A stretch of DNA of 14,165 nucleotides from an uncultured Anaerococcus sp. (GCA_900551095.1 URUJ01000016.1:1-14165); one strand, 5' to 3'; counted from the stretch's first letter, positions 1 to 7,229 are shown. The notes: a model not told the origin generated them from the sequence alone. Numbers and translations are program-made.

Positions 1-137
1 TAGACCATAGGAGTTTTAAAAGACAAGGCATAAAACAAATACCAACAATACATCTGGGAGCAAGTGCTAGTGCAATGGAAAGAAAAGGATTTGGAGCAGT
101 TTCAAGAGGGACAAAAAAACAAGGACTATCTCAATAA
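1..137 (+). CDS. C-terminal end of a MobA/MobL-family relaxase (partial at left edge)
   Basis: The frame is open from the left edge to a TAA at 135-137 and encodes 44 visible residues. They begin DHRSFKRQGIKQIPTIHLG and continue with an M-E-R-K-G motif. The order DHRS(F/Y)xxQGxxxxPTxHxG followed by MExxG is the hallmark of the end of the relaxase domain in MobA/MobL proteins, which nick plasmid or mobilizable-element DNA at oriT and stay attached to its 5' end. Full-length members usually extend well beyond this motif, whereas this one stops 18 residues after the M-E-R-K-G methionine, so it may be a naturally short version or a truncated remnant. No start codon is visible because the gene begins outside the window. 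The family assignment rests on motif recognition by eye. The presence of VanZ and a phage-like fragment nearby fits a decayed mobile region. Confidence 0.62.
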   Translation, partial: DHRSFKRQGIKQIPTIHLGASASAMERKGFGAVSRGTKKQGLSQ

Positions 138-161
138 AAACTAAGGCAAGCACAAGTATAA

Positions 162-192
162 AAATAGGCTAAAGTGAATTATCAGCCTATTT
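162..192 (+). repeat. Inverted repeat after relaxase gene (weak terminator or operator)
   Basis: A 9-bp perfect inverted repeat, AAATAGGCT at 162-170 and AGCCTATTT at 184-192, encloses a 13-base loop. It lies between the relaxase stop and a -10 box. Only three T follow the stem, so it would be a poor intrinsic terminator. It overlaps the place where a -35 box and operator would sit for the downstream promoter. Confidence 0.4.
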
Positions 193-193
193 A

Positions 194-202
194 TGATATA
201 AT
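194..202 (+). promoter_or_regulatory. Extended -10 promoter for the 238-1084 gene group
   Basis: TGATATAAT is a perfect extended -10 element (TG, one base, TATAAT). No good -35 hexamer is present 17 bases upstream (GTGAAT), which extended -10 promoters tolerate. Transcription would start near 209, giving a leader of about 29 bases before the ATG at 238. An inverted repeat ends two bases upstream and could be an operator. Confidence 0.5.
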
Positions 203-237
203 ATATCTTAATAATCAAACGGATAAGGGGTAATAAT

Positions 238-288
238 ATGGCATTTTTTATAAACCATTATGGACCTTATTGTTATAAAGAAAAATGA
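238..288 (+). CDS. 16-residue leader frame or 5' piece of a frameshifted small gene
   Basis: ATG at 238 is preceded by AAGGGG with suitable spacing, and the frame reads MAFFINHYGPYCYKEK before a TGA that overlaps the next ATG (ATGA at 285-288). Two readings are possible. It may be a short leader peptide translationally coupled to the next frame. Alternatively, one A was lost from the A-run at 280-284, splitting one protein of about 87 residues in two. The strong ribosome site belongs to this frame and not to the next one, which favours a single original gene. I do not recognise a family. Confidence 0.35.
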   Translation: MAFFINHYGPYCYKEK

Positions 289-500
289 ACAAAGATGACC
301 TAAAAAGAGCTGCAAATATGATAAGAAGCTTAGTTTTAAGAATGATCAAAAACTCTTATGTGAACTTAGAGTCATTAGAAAAATATGGATTATTTTGGGA
401 AGAAAACGAAGAAGTAGGTAAAAGTAAAAAAAGAAAAATTATGATTTTTTTGGGTGGAGGTAATTCATGGATTTTGAATTTATTATGTATCATTTATTAA
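285..500 (+). CDS. Hypothetical 71-residue protein, coupled to or frameshifted from the preceding frame
   Basis: The frame encodes 71 residues. The first 45 or so are charged and helix-like (KRAANMIRSLVLRMIKNSY, then an acidic EENEEV). A basic KSKKRK patch follows, and the last 20 residues run through the vanZ ribosome binding site and start codon. That tail is probably read-through of a decayed end or a fortuitous extension. There is no independent ribosome site before its ATG, so translation would depend on the overlapping upstream frame (ATGA). It overlaps vanZ by 34 bases. No domain was recognised. It may be a real small cytoplasmic protein of the VanZ operon, or a broken gene. Confidence 0.35.
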   Translation: MNKDDLKRAANMIRSLVLRMIKNSYVNLESLEKYGLFWEENEEVGKSKKRKIMIFLGGGNSWILNLLCIIY

Positions 501-1084
501 GTGGATGTATTCCTGTATTTTTAGCAGTAGCTATCTATTTTGCTATTTTATATGTAGTTGGTAAAAAACAAACGAAAGGACATATAATTTTATCCTTTGT
601 TTTCTGCTTTTATCTCACAGGGATATTGGCGGCGACGGGTATTGCCATTAAAGGCTCATTTTCACCAAGAATTGTTTATATTCCTTTTGTGGATATGATT
701 AAAGGGCCAATAGACACGTTTTTAAATGTAATTTTATTTATACCATTGGGATTTTTTCTACCATTTCTATATAAAAAATATAATCGATTAGCAAATATAG
801 TTTTAGCCGGATTTCTTTTATCCTTATCTATTGAGTTTGTTCAGATGTTTGATATGGGATCAACAGATATAAATGACTTAATAGTAAATACTCTTGGTAC
901 GTGTTTGGGATTTGGTATTTATAAATCATTTAATAAAGCTTTTCCAAAATCTTGGATCAATCAAACTCAAGTTGATGGTGTTCAATGTTATTATGAACTG
1001 TTATTTTTTTGGATAGGCACATTAGTAATCATGCTCACTGTTCAGACATATATTTTTAACATATTATTTGCTTCAAAGTTTTAA
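467..1084 (+). CDS. VanZ-family membrane protein
   Basis: The 205-residue protein has four to five hydrophobic helices, at about 11-31, 38-60, 84-104, 109-128 and 177-200. VanZ-family signatures are clear: NVILFIPLGFFLP at 87-99, a helix ending SIEFVQ at 121-126, and STDINDLIVNTLG at 132-144. VanZ proteins are small integral membrane proteins. The founding member gives low-level teicoplanin resistance in Tn1546, but most relatives have unknown roles, so resistance should not be assumed. The start is chosen for GGAGG at 456-460, six bases before ATG. Length is normal for the family. It stands alone, between mobile-element debris and a long non-coding gap, and no van resistance genes accompany it. 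VanZ-like genes are common cargo of mobilizable elements, which agrees with the relaxase end upstream. Confidence 0.85.
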   Translation: MDFEFIMYHLLSGCIPVFLAVAIYFAILYVVGKKQTKGHIILSFVFCFYLTGILAATGIAIKGSFSPRIVYIPFVDMIKGPIDTFLNVILFIPLGFFLPFLYKKYNRLANIVLAGFLLSLSIEFVQMFDMGSTDINDLIVNTLGTCLGFGIYKSFNKAFPKSWINQTQVDGVQCYYELLFFWIGTLVIMLTVQTYIFNILFASKF

Positions 1085-1213
1085 TTAGATGGAGGAGCGG
1101 TAATAACAACTACTAAAATATTATTAAGACACTTACTATTTACCAAATTTTGCCGCAACTAATTGAATTATGGGGCTTAACATAAAGTCGGAAGAAGTCT
1201 CTGAAAAAAAGTA

Positions 1214-1306
1214 ATGACAACAGAAAGACCAATGACTACAACCTTGTTTCTATTAAGGGCTGTATAATTGGGTCTTTCTGTTTTTGACTTATCGGTAGGG
1301 ATGTTT
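1214..1306 (+). pseudogene. Possible decayed fragment of a phage tail-type protein
   Basis: An ATG frame reads MTTERPMTTTLFLLRAV, meets a TAA at 1265-1267, then continues in the same frame as LGLSVFDLSVGM. From memory, small proteins of Gram-positive prophage tail modules contain a similar stretch (TTLFLLR, a few residues, LGxSxxDLxxLxxGM). The match across an in-frame stop suggests a remnant with one nonsense mutation and a small deletion. This is recall rather than a search, the stretch is short, and it overlaps a terminator-like inverted repeat, so confidence is low. Confidence 0.28.
1220..1285 (+). terminator. Long-loop terminator-like inverted repeat after vanZ
   Basis: ACAGAAAGACC at 1220-1230 pairs perfectly with GGTCTTTCTGT at 1271-1281, and T5 follows at 1281-1285. 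The 40-base loop is longer than usual for an intrinsic terminator, although AAT/ATT next to the stem can extend it past one bulged G. It could end vanZ transcription. The rest of the 1085-1396 gap shows no other gene except the possible phage-like fragment that overlaps this repeat. Confidence 0.42.
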
Positions 1307-1396
1307 TTTACTATTATTTTCTATGAAATTTTTCAGATTGTTTATTTTGGGTATAAGTAGAATAAGATGTACTAATAGTATAATAAAGGAGTTTTT

Positions 1397-1909
1397 ATGG
1401 ATTTTATTGAGCTTGCTAGAGAGTGTTATTCTTTAAAAAAATATGATGGAAGAAAGGTTAGTAGGGAAAAGCTGGGTCTTATTTTAGAGGCGGCTCGTTT
1501 ATCTCCTACTGCAAAAAATTTGCAAAATTATTTTATCTATGTTGCAGAGTCTGATGATGCCCTTGCTAAGGTTGACGAAGTGACTCCTTGTAGGTATGGG
1601 GCTAGTACAGTCCTCATATTGACTTTTGATAGGAGCAAAGTTTTTACTTATCCAGGGGGAAAATATGACTCTGGTTTTGAAGATACTGCTATTATCGCAA
1701 CTCACAATATCCTTGCGGCAAAGGATGTTGGTGTTGATTCTTGTTGGCTAAATAATTTTGACCCTGATAAGGCTAAGGAAATCTTTGATCTTGCTGAGGA
1801 GGAAATACCAGTATGCCTAGTTGATTTAGGTTTTCCGGCAGATGGGGCAGGTCCTCTTGCCAAACATACCGATAGAAAAGATATAGCAGATGTGGTGAAA
1901 TATATTTAG
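1397..1909 (+). CDS. Nitroreductase-family FMN-dependent oxidoreductase
   Basis: The 170-residue protein has the order of the compact nitroreductase family. The N-terminal motif is CYSLKKYD at 10-17, where relatives usually have RRSxRxY. SPTAKNLQ at 36-43 is the FMN-contacting loop. The central helix DTAIIATHNILAAKDVGVDSCWLN spans 96-119, and LGFPADGAGPLAKHTDRK at 144-161 is the C-terminal FMN-phosphate region. Such enzymes are soluble homodimers that use NAD(P)H to reduce nitro compounds, quinones or flavins; the physiological substrate cannot be told from sequence. The arginine of the usual N-terminal RSxR motif is missing here (SLKK), with lysines in its place. The start is fixed by AAAGGAG five bases upstream of ATG. 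It is monocistronic, with two terminator-like structures behind it. Confidence 0.85.
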   Translation: MDFIELARECYSLKKYDGRKVSREKLGLILEAARLSPTAKNLQNYFIYVAESDDALAKVDEVTPCRYGASTVLILTFDRSKVFTYPGGKYDSGFEDTAIIATHNILAAKDVGVDSCWLNNFDPDKAKEIFDLAEEEIPVCLVDLGFPADGAGPLAKHTDRKDIADVVKYI

Positions 1910-1925
1910 GATGATTTTTGCCCTT

Positions 1926-2006
1926 GAGGGTCAGCTTACTCCTCTATAAATCATTGGATACAGTTCTTTTCACCTTAATGATGCTTTAGCTGACCCTCTA
2001 TTTTTT
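1926..2006 (+). terminator. Large nested hairpin with T-tract downstream of nitroreductase
   Basis: GAGGGTCAGCT at 1926-1936 pairs over 11 bases with AGCTGACCCTC at 1988-1998. Inside, ATCATT at 1950-1955 pairs with AATGAT at 1977-1982. A T-run (2001-2006) follows. This is a two-storey stem of about 73 bases and much larger than an ordinary terminator. It may end the nitroreductase transcript, or be part of a structured RNA or mobile-element remnant. Confidence 0.5.
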
Positions 2007-2023
2007 ATAGGTTCCAAATATAT

Positions 2024-2056
2024 AAACCAGCTCGTTCTTTGATGAGCTGGTTTTTT
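2024..2056 (+). terminator. Intrinsic terminator
   Basis: AAACCAGCTC at 2024-2033 pairs with GAGCTGGTTT at 2044-2053 over a 10-base loop, followed by T to 2056. This is a standard Rho-independent terminator, about 110 bases after the nitroreductase stop and right behind the nested hairpin. Confidence 0.8.
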
Positions 2057-2083
2057 CTTAAGAACTTTCGTTTATTTTGATTA

Positions 2084-2223
2084 ATTTACGATAAGTAAAT
2101 ATAGATAATTTAAGTCGAATTTCTTTTAGCTTTGATTCTTTTTTTTTATTTTGAAAGAAGATTTAATTCTAAATATAGTTATAATATATTTATCTATTTA
2201 CAGAGAAGTAAATCAATATTTAC
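2084..2223. repeat. Repeated ATTTAC/GTAAAT palindromes in the ptsH upstream gap
   Basis: The gap 2057-2352 has no gene that I can support and is extremely AT-rich. It contains ATTTAC-N5-GTAAAT at 2084-2100, ATTTAC-N6-GTAAAT at 2196-2213, and a further ATTTAC at 2218-2223 that forms GTAAAT-N4-ATTTAC with the previous half-site. These could be binding half-sites for a dimeric regulator, but such words arise by chance in DNA this AT-rich. Confidence 0.25.
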
Positions 2224-2352
2224 CCTACTATAAAATTACAAATGATACATTTCAAAAAAGAACAATCTGATAAATTATAAAGAAAAAACAATATTTTATT
2301 TTGGGAAAACCAAGCAATTGTAAATATCATGGATATTTAACCAAAAAATCGT

Positions 2353-2380
2353 TTGCAAAATTCAAAAATTAAAGTAATAT
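2353..2380 (+). promoter_or_regulatory. Probable ptsH promoter
   Basis: TTGCAA at 2353-2358 and TAATAT at 2375-2380 are separated by 16 bases, a reasonable sigma-A promoter. The leader would be about 30 bases and would carry the strong ribosome site just before 2419. Confidence 0.42.
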
Positions 2381-2418
2381 TTATTGTAGGATGATAAATA
2401 TTAGACAAAGGAGGTACT

Positions 2419-2685
2419 ATGTACGAACAAAGAGTAACACTTTCTAATGAAATTGGTTTGCATGCTAGACCAGCATCAATATTCATAAGACAAGCTGTGC
2501 AGTTTCCTTGTGATATAACTGTTGAAAAAGCTGGAAGGAGTTATAATGCTAAGTCTATCATGTCAGTTCTGAGCATGAGTGCTTCTAAAGGCGATGAGAT
2601 AGTAATTAGAGCAGACGGAGAAGAAGAAGAAGAAGCCGTAAAGAGTCTTATCGATTTAGTTGAAAATAAATTAAGTCAATTCTAG
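2419..2685 (+). CDS. ptsH: Phosphocarrier protein HPr
   Basis: The 88-residue protein is a typical HPr. GLHARPAS at 13-20 holds the active-site His15, which takes phosphate from enzyme I and passes it to EIIA proteins. KSIMSVLS at 45-52 holds Ser46, the site used by HPr kinase in Firmicutes for catabolite control. Length is normal. AAAGGAGGT lies just before the ATG. The gene has its own promoter and terminator and is not followed by ptsI, so enzyme I must be encoded elsewhere. It is cytoplasmic. It is the expected phosphate donor for the fructose-family EIIA encoded at 12251 and, directly or through the EII proteins, for the PRD regulator at 10366. Confidence 0.96.
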   Translation: MYEQRVTLSNEIGLHARPASIFIRQAVQFPCDITVEKAGRSYNAKSIMSVLSMSASKGDEIVIRADGEEEEEAVKSLIDLVENKLSQF

Positions 2686-2698
2686 CATACTTATAATT

Positions 2699-2722
2699 AA
2701 CGAGCTTAGGCTCGTTTTTTTT
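2699..2722 (+). terminator. Intrinsic terminator of ptsH
   Basis: AACGAGC at 2699-2705 pairs with GCTCGTT at 2710-2716 over a 4-base loop and is followed by a run of T to 2722. It begins 13 bases after the ptsH stop codon. Confidence 0.85.
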
Positions 2723-2755
2723 ATTTTTTATGGTATGTTGTTTTATGCGGATATA

Positions 2756-2783
2756 TTGATAATCCATAGCAAAAAGGTATGAT
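2756..2783 (+). promoter_or_regulatory. Probable suf operon promoter
   Basis: TTGATA at 2756-2761 and TATGAT at 2778-2783 are 16 bases apart, and transcription would begin near 2790, 29 bases before sufC. No clear binding site for an Fe-S or iron regulator was recognised between the ptsH terminator and sufC. Confidence 0.45.
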
Positions 2784-2818
2784 TTAAAAGAGCGAAAAAT
2801 AGATAAAAGAGGTAGATT

Positions 2819-3550
2819 ATGAGCGATTTATTAAAAATTGAAAATCTCCATGTTTCGGCTGGAGATAAGGATATATTAAAAGGGATTAATTTGACAGTTG
2901 GTAAGGGGGAGGTCCATGTTGTTATGGGCGCCAATGGTTCTGGTAAATCAACCCTTATGAATACTATTATGGCAAATCCTGTTTATGAAGTTAAAGAAGG
3001 GAAGATTTTCTTTGAAGGTGAAGATATCACAGATCTTAGTGTTGATAAGAGGGCTAGACTTGGTATTTTCATGTCTTTCCAACACCCAGATGAGATTCCT
3101 GGTGTAAAGCTTTCTGATTTTTTAAGAATTTCTGAAGAGCAAATCACAGGGGATAAGCCAAAGATTTTGGCTTTTAATAAAAAACTTAACAAAGAGATGG
3201 AAGAATTAAAACTAGATTCTTCCTATGCTAATAGGTATGTAAATGTTGGTTTTTCTGGTGGTGAGAGGAAAAAATCAGAGATTTTACAAATGCAAATGCT
3301 AAATCCTAAGCTTGCCCTTCTTGATGAGACAGATTCTGGTCTTGATGTTGATGCGGTAAGAATTGTTTCAGAAGGGATTAAAAATTTCCTAGATGGGGAA
3401 AAATCAGTTATCCTTATTACCCACCACAGAGAAATTTTATCCAATATTAAGGCTGATTATGTTCATATACTAAAAGACGGCATAATCCAAGAAACAGGAG
3501 ACGATAGCCTAATGGATAAGATCGAAGACGAAGGTTATGAATGGGTGTAA
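2819..3550 (+). CDS. sufC: Fe-S cluster assembly ATPase SufC
   Basis: SufC is the ABC-type ATPase of the SufBC2D scaffold. ATP binding drives a change in SufB-SufD that allows Fe-S cluster assembly; it works in the cytoplasm and has no membrane partner. The 243 residues show Walker A GANGSGKS at 38-45, Q-loop Gln88, the SufC-style signature FSGGERKKSEILQ at 145-157, Walker B LALLDETDSGLD at 165-176, and H-loop His202. Length is typical. AGAGGT at 2808-2813 precedes the ATG. It is first in a five-gene suf operon and its stop lies one base before the chosen sufB start. No missing residue was seen. Confidence 0.96.
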   Translation: MSDLLKIENLHVSAGDKDILKGINLTVGKGEVHVVMGANGSGKSTLMNTIMANPVYEVKEGKIFFEGEDITDLSVDKRARLGIFMSFQHPDEIPGVKLSDFLRISEEQITGDKPKILAFNKKLNKEMEELKLDSSYANRYVNVGFSGGERKKSEILQMQMLNPKLALLDETDSGLDVDAVRIVSEGIKNFLDGEKSVILITHHREILSNIKADYVHILKDGIIQETGDDSLMDKIEDEGYEWV

Positions 3551-3551
3551 T

Positions 3552-4964
3552 ATGAAAGAGATTAATATTGCAGAACAATTAAAGGACATAGACCGTGGTT
3601 ACTATGATTTCTTTAATGAATTTTTATACTCAGATATTACAGAAAAGGGCTTAAATGCTGATATTGTAAATGAAATATCTGATAAGAAGAACGAACCAGA
3701 TTGGATGAGGAAGAGAAGACTAAAGAGTCTTGAACTTTTTGATAAAATCGACAATCCTTCTTGGGGACCAGACTTATCAGAGCTTGATATGAAAGATATC
3801 ACAACTTATGTAAAGCCACCAACAGACAAAAAGTCTAGCTGGGAGGCGCTCCCAGATGATATCAAGGATACCTTTGATAGGCTTGGTATTCCTCAAGCTG
3901 AGCAGGAAAGTTTAGCAGGGGTTGGTGCCCAATACGATAGTGAGGAAGTTTACCACTCTATTCAAAAACATTTGGAAGACCAAGGTGTTATCTTTATGGA
4001 CTTTACAACTGCCCTTAAAGAACACGAAGATTTGGTCAAGAAATATTTCCAAAAGGCAATCCCACCAACTCTTCACAAATATGCTGCCTTACATGGTGCT
4101 GTTTGGTCAGGTGGATCATTAATCTATGTGCCAGAAGGAGTCAAGGTTGATATTCCTCTTCAATCTTATTACAGACTAAATGCTCCAGGCGCAGGCCAAT
4201 TTGAGCATACTATGATTATTGCTGAGGATAATTCTAGAGTACATTTTATCGAAGGTTGTTCAGCACCAAGATATAATGTTGTAAACCTTCATGCTGGCTC
4301 TGTAGAAATCTTTGTCGGCAAAAACGCTGAAGTAAGATTTTCTACCATAGAGAACTGGTCAAGAAATATGTATAATCTAAACACCAAACGTGCTATTATC
4401 CAAGAAGGCGGCAAGATGATTTGGGTATCAGGATCATTTGGTTCAAAAGTGTCTATGCTATATCCAACATCAGTTTTAGCTGGTGAGGGTGCTAGAGCTG
4501 AGTATACAGGTATTACCTTTGCAGGTGACGGTCAATATATAGACAATGGTTGCTCTATGATTCACCTTGCTCCAAATACCTACTCAACAGCTCTAACCAA
4601 GTCAATTACAGCAGGTAATGGCAAGTCTATGACTCGTTCACTAGTTGAAATGAGGAAAAATTCTACAGGTTCAAAATCAACTGTAGACTGCGAAAACTTA
4701 ATGATCTCAGAGGAAAGTCAATCAGACACTATCCCAGTTTTAGATATAAGAAATGATGACGTAGACTGTGGCCACGAGGCAAAAATTGGGTCAATTGACC
4801 AAGGACAAGTCTTCTACCTAATGAGCAGGGGTATTCCAGAAGATGAAGCCAAATCAATGATTGTTAGGGGCTTTGCTGAGCCTATATCAAAACTTTTGCC
4901 ACTAGAATACGCAGTTGAAATGAATAACCTTATTGATATGGAATTGGAAGGAGCAAACGGCTGA
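3552..4964 (+). CDS. sufB: Fe-S cluster scaffold protein SufB
   Basis: SufB forms the SufBC2D complex on which Fe-S clusters are built from sulfur delivered by SufS/SufU. The 470 residues match the family along their length: LKSLELF near 58-64, LGIPQAEQ at 111-118, AVWSGGSLIYVP at 183-194, a beta-helix core, and a C-terminal FYLMSRGIPEDEAKSMIVRGF segment. The motif CGHEAK places a cysteine at residue 406 where E. coli SufB has the sulfur-accepting Cys405. In B. subtilis SufB, as I recall it, the corresponding motif is LEHEAK, without the cysteine. I prefer ATG 3552 because it follows the sufC stop directly and gives a family-like N-terminus (MKEINIAEQ). ATG 3537, overlapping sufC, would add five residues and cannot be excluded, as neither start has a strong ribosome site. 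Confidence 0.95.
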   Translation: MKEINIAEQLKDIDRGYYDFFNEFLYSDITEKGLNADIVNEISDKKNEPDWMRKRRLKSLELFDKIDNPSWGPDLSELDMKDITTYVKPPTDKKSSWEALPDDIKDTFDRLGIPQAEQESLAGVGAQYDSEEVYHSIQKHLEDQGVIFMDFTTALKEHEDLVKKYFQKAIPPTLHKYAALHGAVWSGGSLIYVPEGVKVDIPLQSYYRLNAPGAGQFEHTMIIAEDNSRVHFIEGCSAPRYNVVNLHAGSVEIFVGKNAEVRFSTIENWSRNMYNLNTKRAIIQEGGKMIWVSGSFGSKVSMLYPTSVLAGEGARAEYTGITFAGDGQYIDNGCSMIHLAPNTYSTALTKSITAGNGKSMTRSLVEMRKNSTGSKSTVDCENLMISEESQSDTIPVLDIRNDDVDCGHEAKIGSIDQGQVFYLMSRGIPEDEAKSMIVRGFAEPISKLLPLEYAVEMNNLIDMELEGANG

Positions 4965-6007
4965 TGACAAAGATAAACGAAATGAGAGCCCCAACTTGGG
5001 CCTACCTGGGTCTAAATAATGCTGATTATGACCTAGTAGAAATTAAAAACCAGCCTTTCTATGATAAATCTGTCGGAGAAGGACTTAGCCAAGTAGAAAA
5101 AGCCTTTGAAGGCGAAACTTACGGTCTTTCCGCTAAGATAAATAAAGAAAACAAAGACTTTAGAAATCACTTCTTAGGCTTTGATATAGATAAAGACAGA
5201 CAAACAGAATTTATAAATCTAGAACCAAACGACGAAAACAATATTCTTGTGTCAAGTATCGAAATAAACGCAAGAGAAAATACTTCTTCATCATTTTTGG
5301 TAAATTTTTCAGACCTTGCCAGTGGAAAGATTTTTATAAATTCTCAAATCTTAGTCAATTTAGAGAAAGATTCTAAGGTGAAACTAGTAGTCGTAGTTAA
5401 CCTTAAAAACGAATCAACAAACCTAAATTCTATAGCAACAAGACTTGCTGATAGGGCAGAGCTTGATGTGACTTATATAGAAATTGGCGCGACCAAATCT
5501 ATGGTCAATATTAGAAATATCTTAAGAGGTGAAGAAGCAAAGGTCATAGAAAATGGTGTTTACTTCAAATCAGAAGAAGAATACTTAGATTTAATGGCTG
5601 TAAATGAGCATTTTGGTATAAATACAGATTCCAATACCCTATTTAACGGGGCCTTAAAAGATAAGGCAGTTAAAAACTTTAAGGGAATTGTTGACCTAAG
5701 ACGTGGCTGCACCAAGGCTGACGGCAAGATTGGTGATTATTCAATGATGCTTTCAGATGAGGTAGTAAACAAATCTGCCCCTATTCTTCTAAATGAAGAA
5801 AAAGAAGTAGCTGGCAAGCACGCTGCAAGTGTTGGTAGGATGAATAAGGAGATGCTATTTTATATCATGAGCCGTGGTTTTAGCAAAAAACAAGCAGAGT
5901 CTATGATGCTTGAGGCAAACTTTGCTCCAGCTCTTGATAAGATAGAAAACGAAGAACTTCGCAGCAAGATAGCCGCTGAAGTTCACGAATTAAATAGCAG
6001 GATTTAG
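4964..6007 (+). CDS. sufD: Fe-S cluster assembly protein SufD
   Basis: SufD is the SufB paralogue of the SufBC2D scaffold and helps bring iron into the nascent cluster. The 347-residue protein is divergent in its first 100 residues, as SufD usually is. Its C-terminal half is typical: LFNGALKDKAVKNFKGIVDLRRG at about 226-248, then GKHAASVGRMNKEMLFYIMSRGFSKKQAESMM near 284-315. His286 in that motif lies where the conserved SufD histidine (E. coli His360) is expected. The start overlaps the sufB stop by one base (TGATG), indicating translational coupling, and GGAAGGAG at 4946-4953 serves as ribosome site. It lacks membrane segments and is cytoplasmic. Confidence 0.93.
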   Translation: MTKINEMRAPTWAYLGLNNADYDLVEIKNQPFYDKSVGEGLSQVEKAFEGETYGLSAKINKENKDFRNHFLGFDIDKDRQTEFINLEPNDENNILVSSIEINARENTSSSFLVNFSDLASGKIFINSQILVNLEKDSKVKLVVVVNLKNESTNLNSIATRLADRAELDVTYIEIGATKSMVNIRNILRGEEAKVIENGVYFKSEEEYLDLMAVNEHFGINTDSNTLFNGALKDKAVKNFKGIVDLRRGCTKADGKIGDYSMMLSDEVVNKSAPILLNEEKEVAGKHAASVGRMNKEMLFYIMSRGFSKKQAESMMLEANFAPALDKIENEELRSKIAAEVHELNSRI

Positions 6008-6008
6008 T

Positions 6009-7229
6009 ATGAATTTTGATCAAATTAGAAAAGACTTTCCCTACCTTGACGGGGCTAAGGTTGGTAAAGATGTAATCTATCTAGATACAGCTGCCACCAG
6101 CCAAAAGCCAAAACGAGTAATAGAGGCTGTTGATTCTTATTATAGATATAAAAATGCCAATCCTCACAGGGGCGCTCACTACCTATCATGGGTAGCAACA
6201 GAAGCCTACGAAAATGGTAGGGAAGTAATCAAAAACTTTATAAATGCAAAATCAAGAAATGAAATAGTCTACACAAAGACTACAACAGAGGCGATGAACC
6301 TCCTTGCCTATTCTTATGGTCTTGATAATCTTAAAGCTGGAGATGAGATTTTGATCACCATCTTAGAACACCACGCCAACCTAGTTCCTTGGCAGAGGGG
6401 TGCAAAGGCAACTGGTGCAAAACTTGTCTTTGCTTATCTAAAAGATGATAATTCCCTTGACTATGAGGATTTAAAAGCGAAGATAAATGAAAAAACAAAG
6501 ATCGTTTCAGTAACAGGTGCTTCAAATGTAACAGGAGAAATCACTGATTTAAAGAAAATCATTGGCTGGGCAAAAGAAGTGGGAGCTACAACAATAGTAG
6601 ATGCAGCTCAACTTGTGGCCCACAAAAAAATTGATGTTACTGACCTTGATTGTGATTTTCTAGTATTTTCAGGACATAAAATTTATGCTCCTATGGGCAT
6701 AGGAGTTCTTTACGGCAAATATGACATACTTGATCAGATGAAGCCTTTTAACCTTGGCGGAGATATGATAGAATATGTTTATGAAGATTATTCAACTTTT
6801 GCCAAAGCACCTCTAAAATTTGAGGCCGGCACACCAAATGTTGGTGGGGTAATAGGACTTATAGAGGCTATAAAATACGTGGAAGAAATCGGCATGGAAA
6901 ATATCCACGCCCACGAGATGGACCTTACCAACTATGCCTACGATTTGATAAAAGACATAGAAAATATAAAGCTTATCCATCCAAAATCTTGCGAGGAAGG
7001 AGCACTAATATCCTTTACCTTTGATGATATCCACCCACACGATATAGCATCTATCCTAGATTCCAAGAATATAGCTGTTAGAAGTGGTCACCACTGTGCT
7101 ATGCCCCTTCACACCTATCTAAAAATCTCATCAACAGCCAGGGCATCTTTTGCAATTTATAATACAAAAGAAGAAGTCGAAATCTTTGCAAAAAGCTTAA
7201 GAGAAGTAAGAAAGGTGATGGGACTATAA
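6009..7229 (+). CDS. sufS: Cysteine desulfurase SufS (class II, PLP-dependent)
   Basis: SufS removes sulfur from L-cysteine, giving alanine and a persulfide on its own cysteine, which is handed to SufU. The 406 residues show the PLP aminotransferase class V fold. LDTAATSQKP is at 25-34, EHHANLVPWQ with the PLP-stacking His121 at 120-129, and VDAAQ with Asp198 at 197-201. SGHKIYAPMGIGVLYG at 221-236 has Schiff-base Lys224, and RSGHHCAMPLH at 358-368 has catalytic Cys363. The short loop around the cysteine is the class II (SufS) type, not the IscS/NifS type. The start is one base after the sufD stop. Length is normal. Confidence 0.95.
   Translation: MNFDQIRKDFPYLDGAKVGKDVIYLDTAATSQKPKRVIEAVDSYYRYKNANPHRGAHYLSWVATEAYENGREVIKNFINAKSRNEIVYTKTTTEAMNLLAYSYGLDNLKAGDEILITILEHHANLVPWQRGAKATGAKLVFAYLKDDNSLDYEDLKAKINEKTKIVSVTGASNVTGEITDLKKIIGWAKEVGATTIVDAAQLVAHKKIDVTDLDCDFLVFSGHKIYAPMGIGVLYGKYDILDQMKPFNLGGDMIEYVYEDYSTFAKAPLKFEAGTPNVGGVIGLIEAIKYVEEIGMENIHAHEMDLTNYAYDLIKDIENIKLIHPKSCEEGALISFTFDDIHPHDIASILDSKNIAVRSGHHCAMPLHTYLKISSTARASFAIYNTKEEVEIFAKSLREVRKVMGL

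Noticed and set aside
467..1084. Calling VanZ a teicoplanin resistance gene
   Set aside because: No van cluster is nearby and most VanZ homologues have no shown resistance role.
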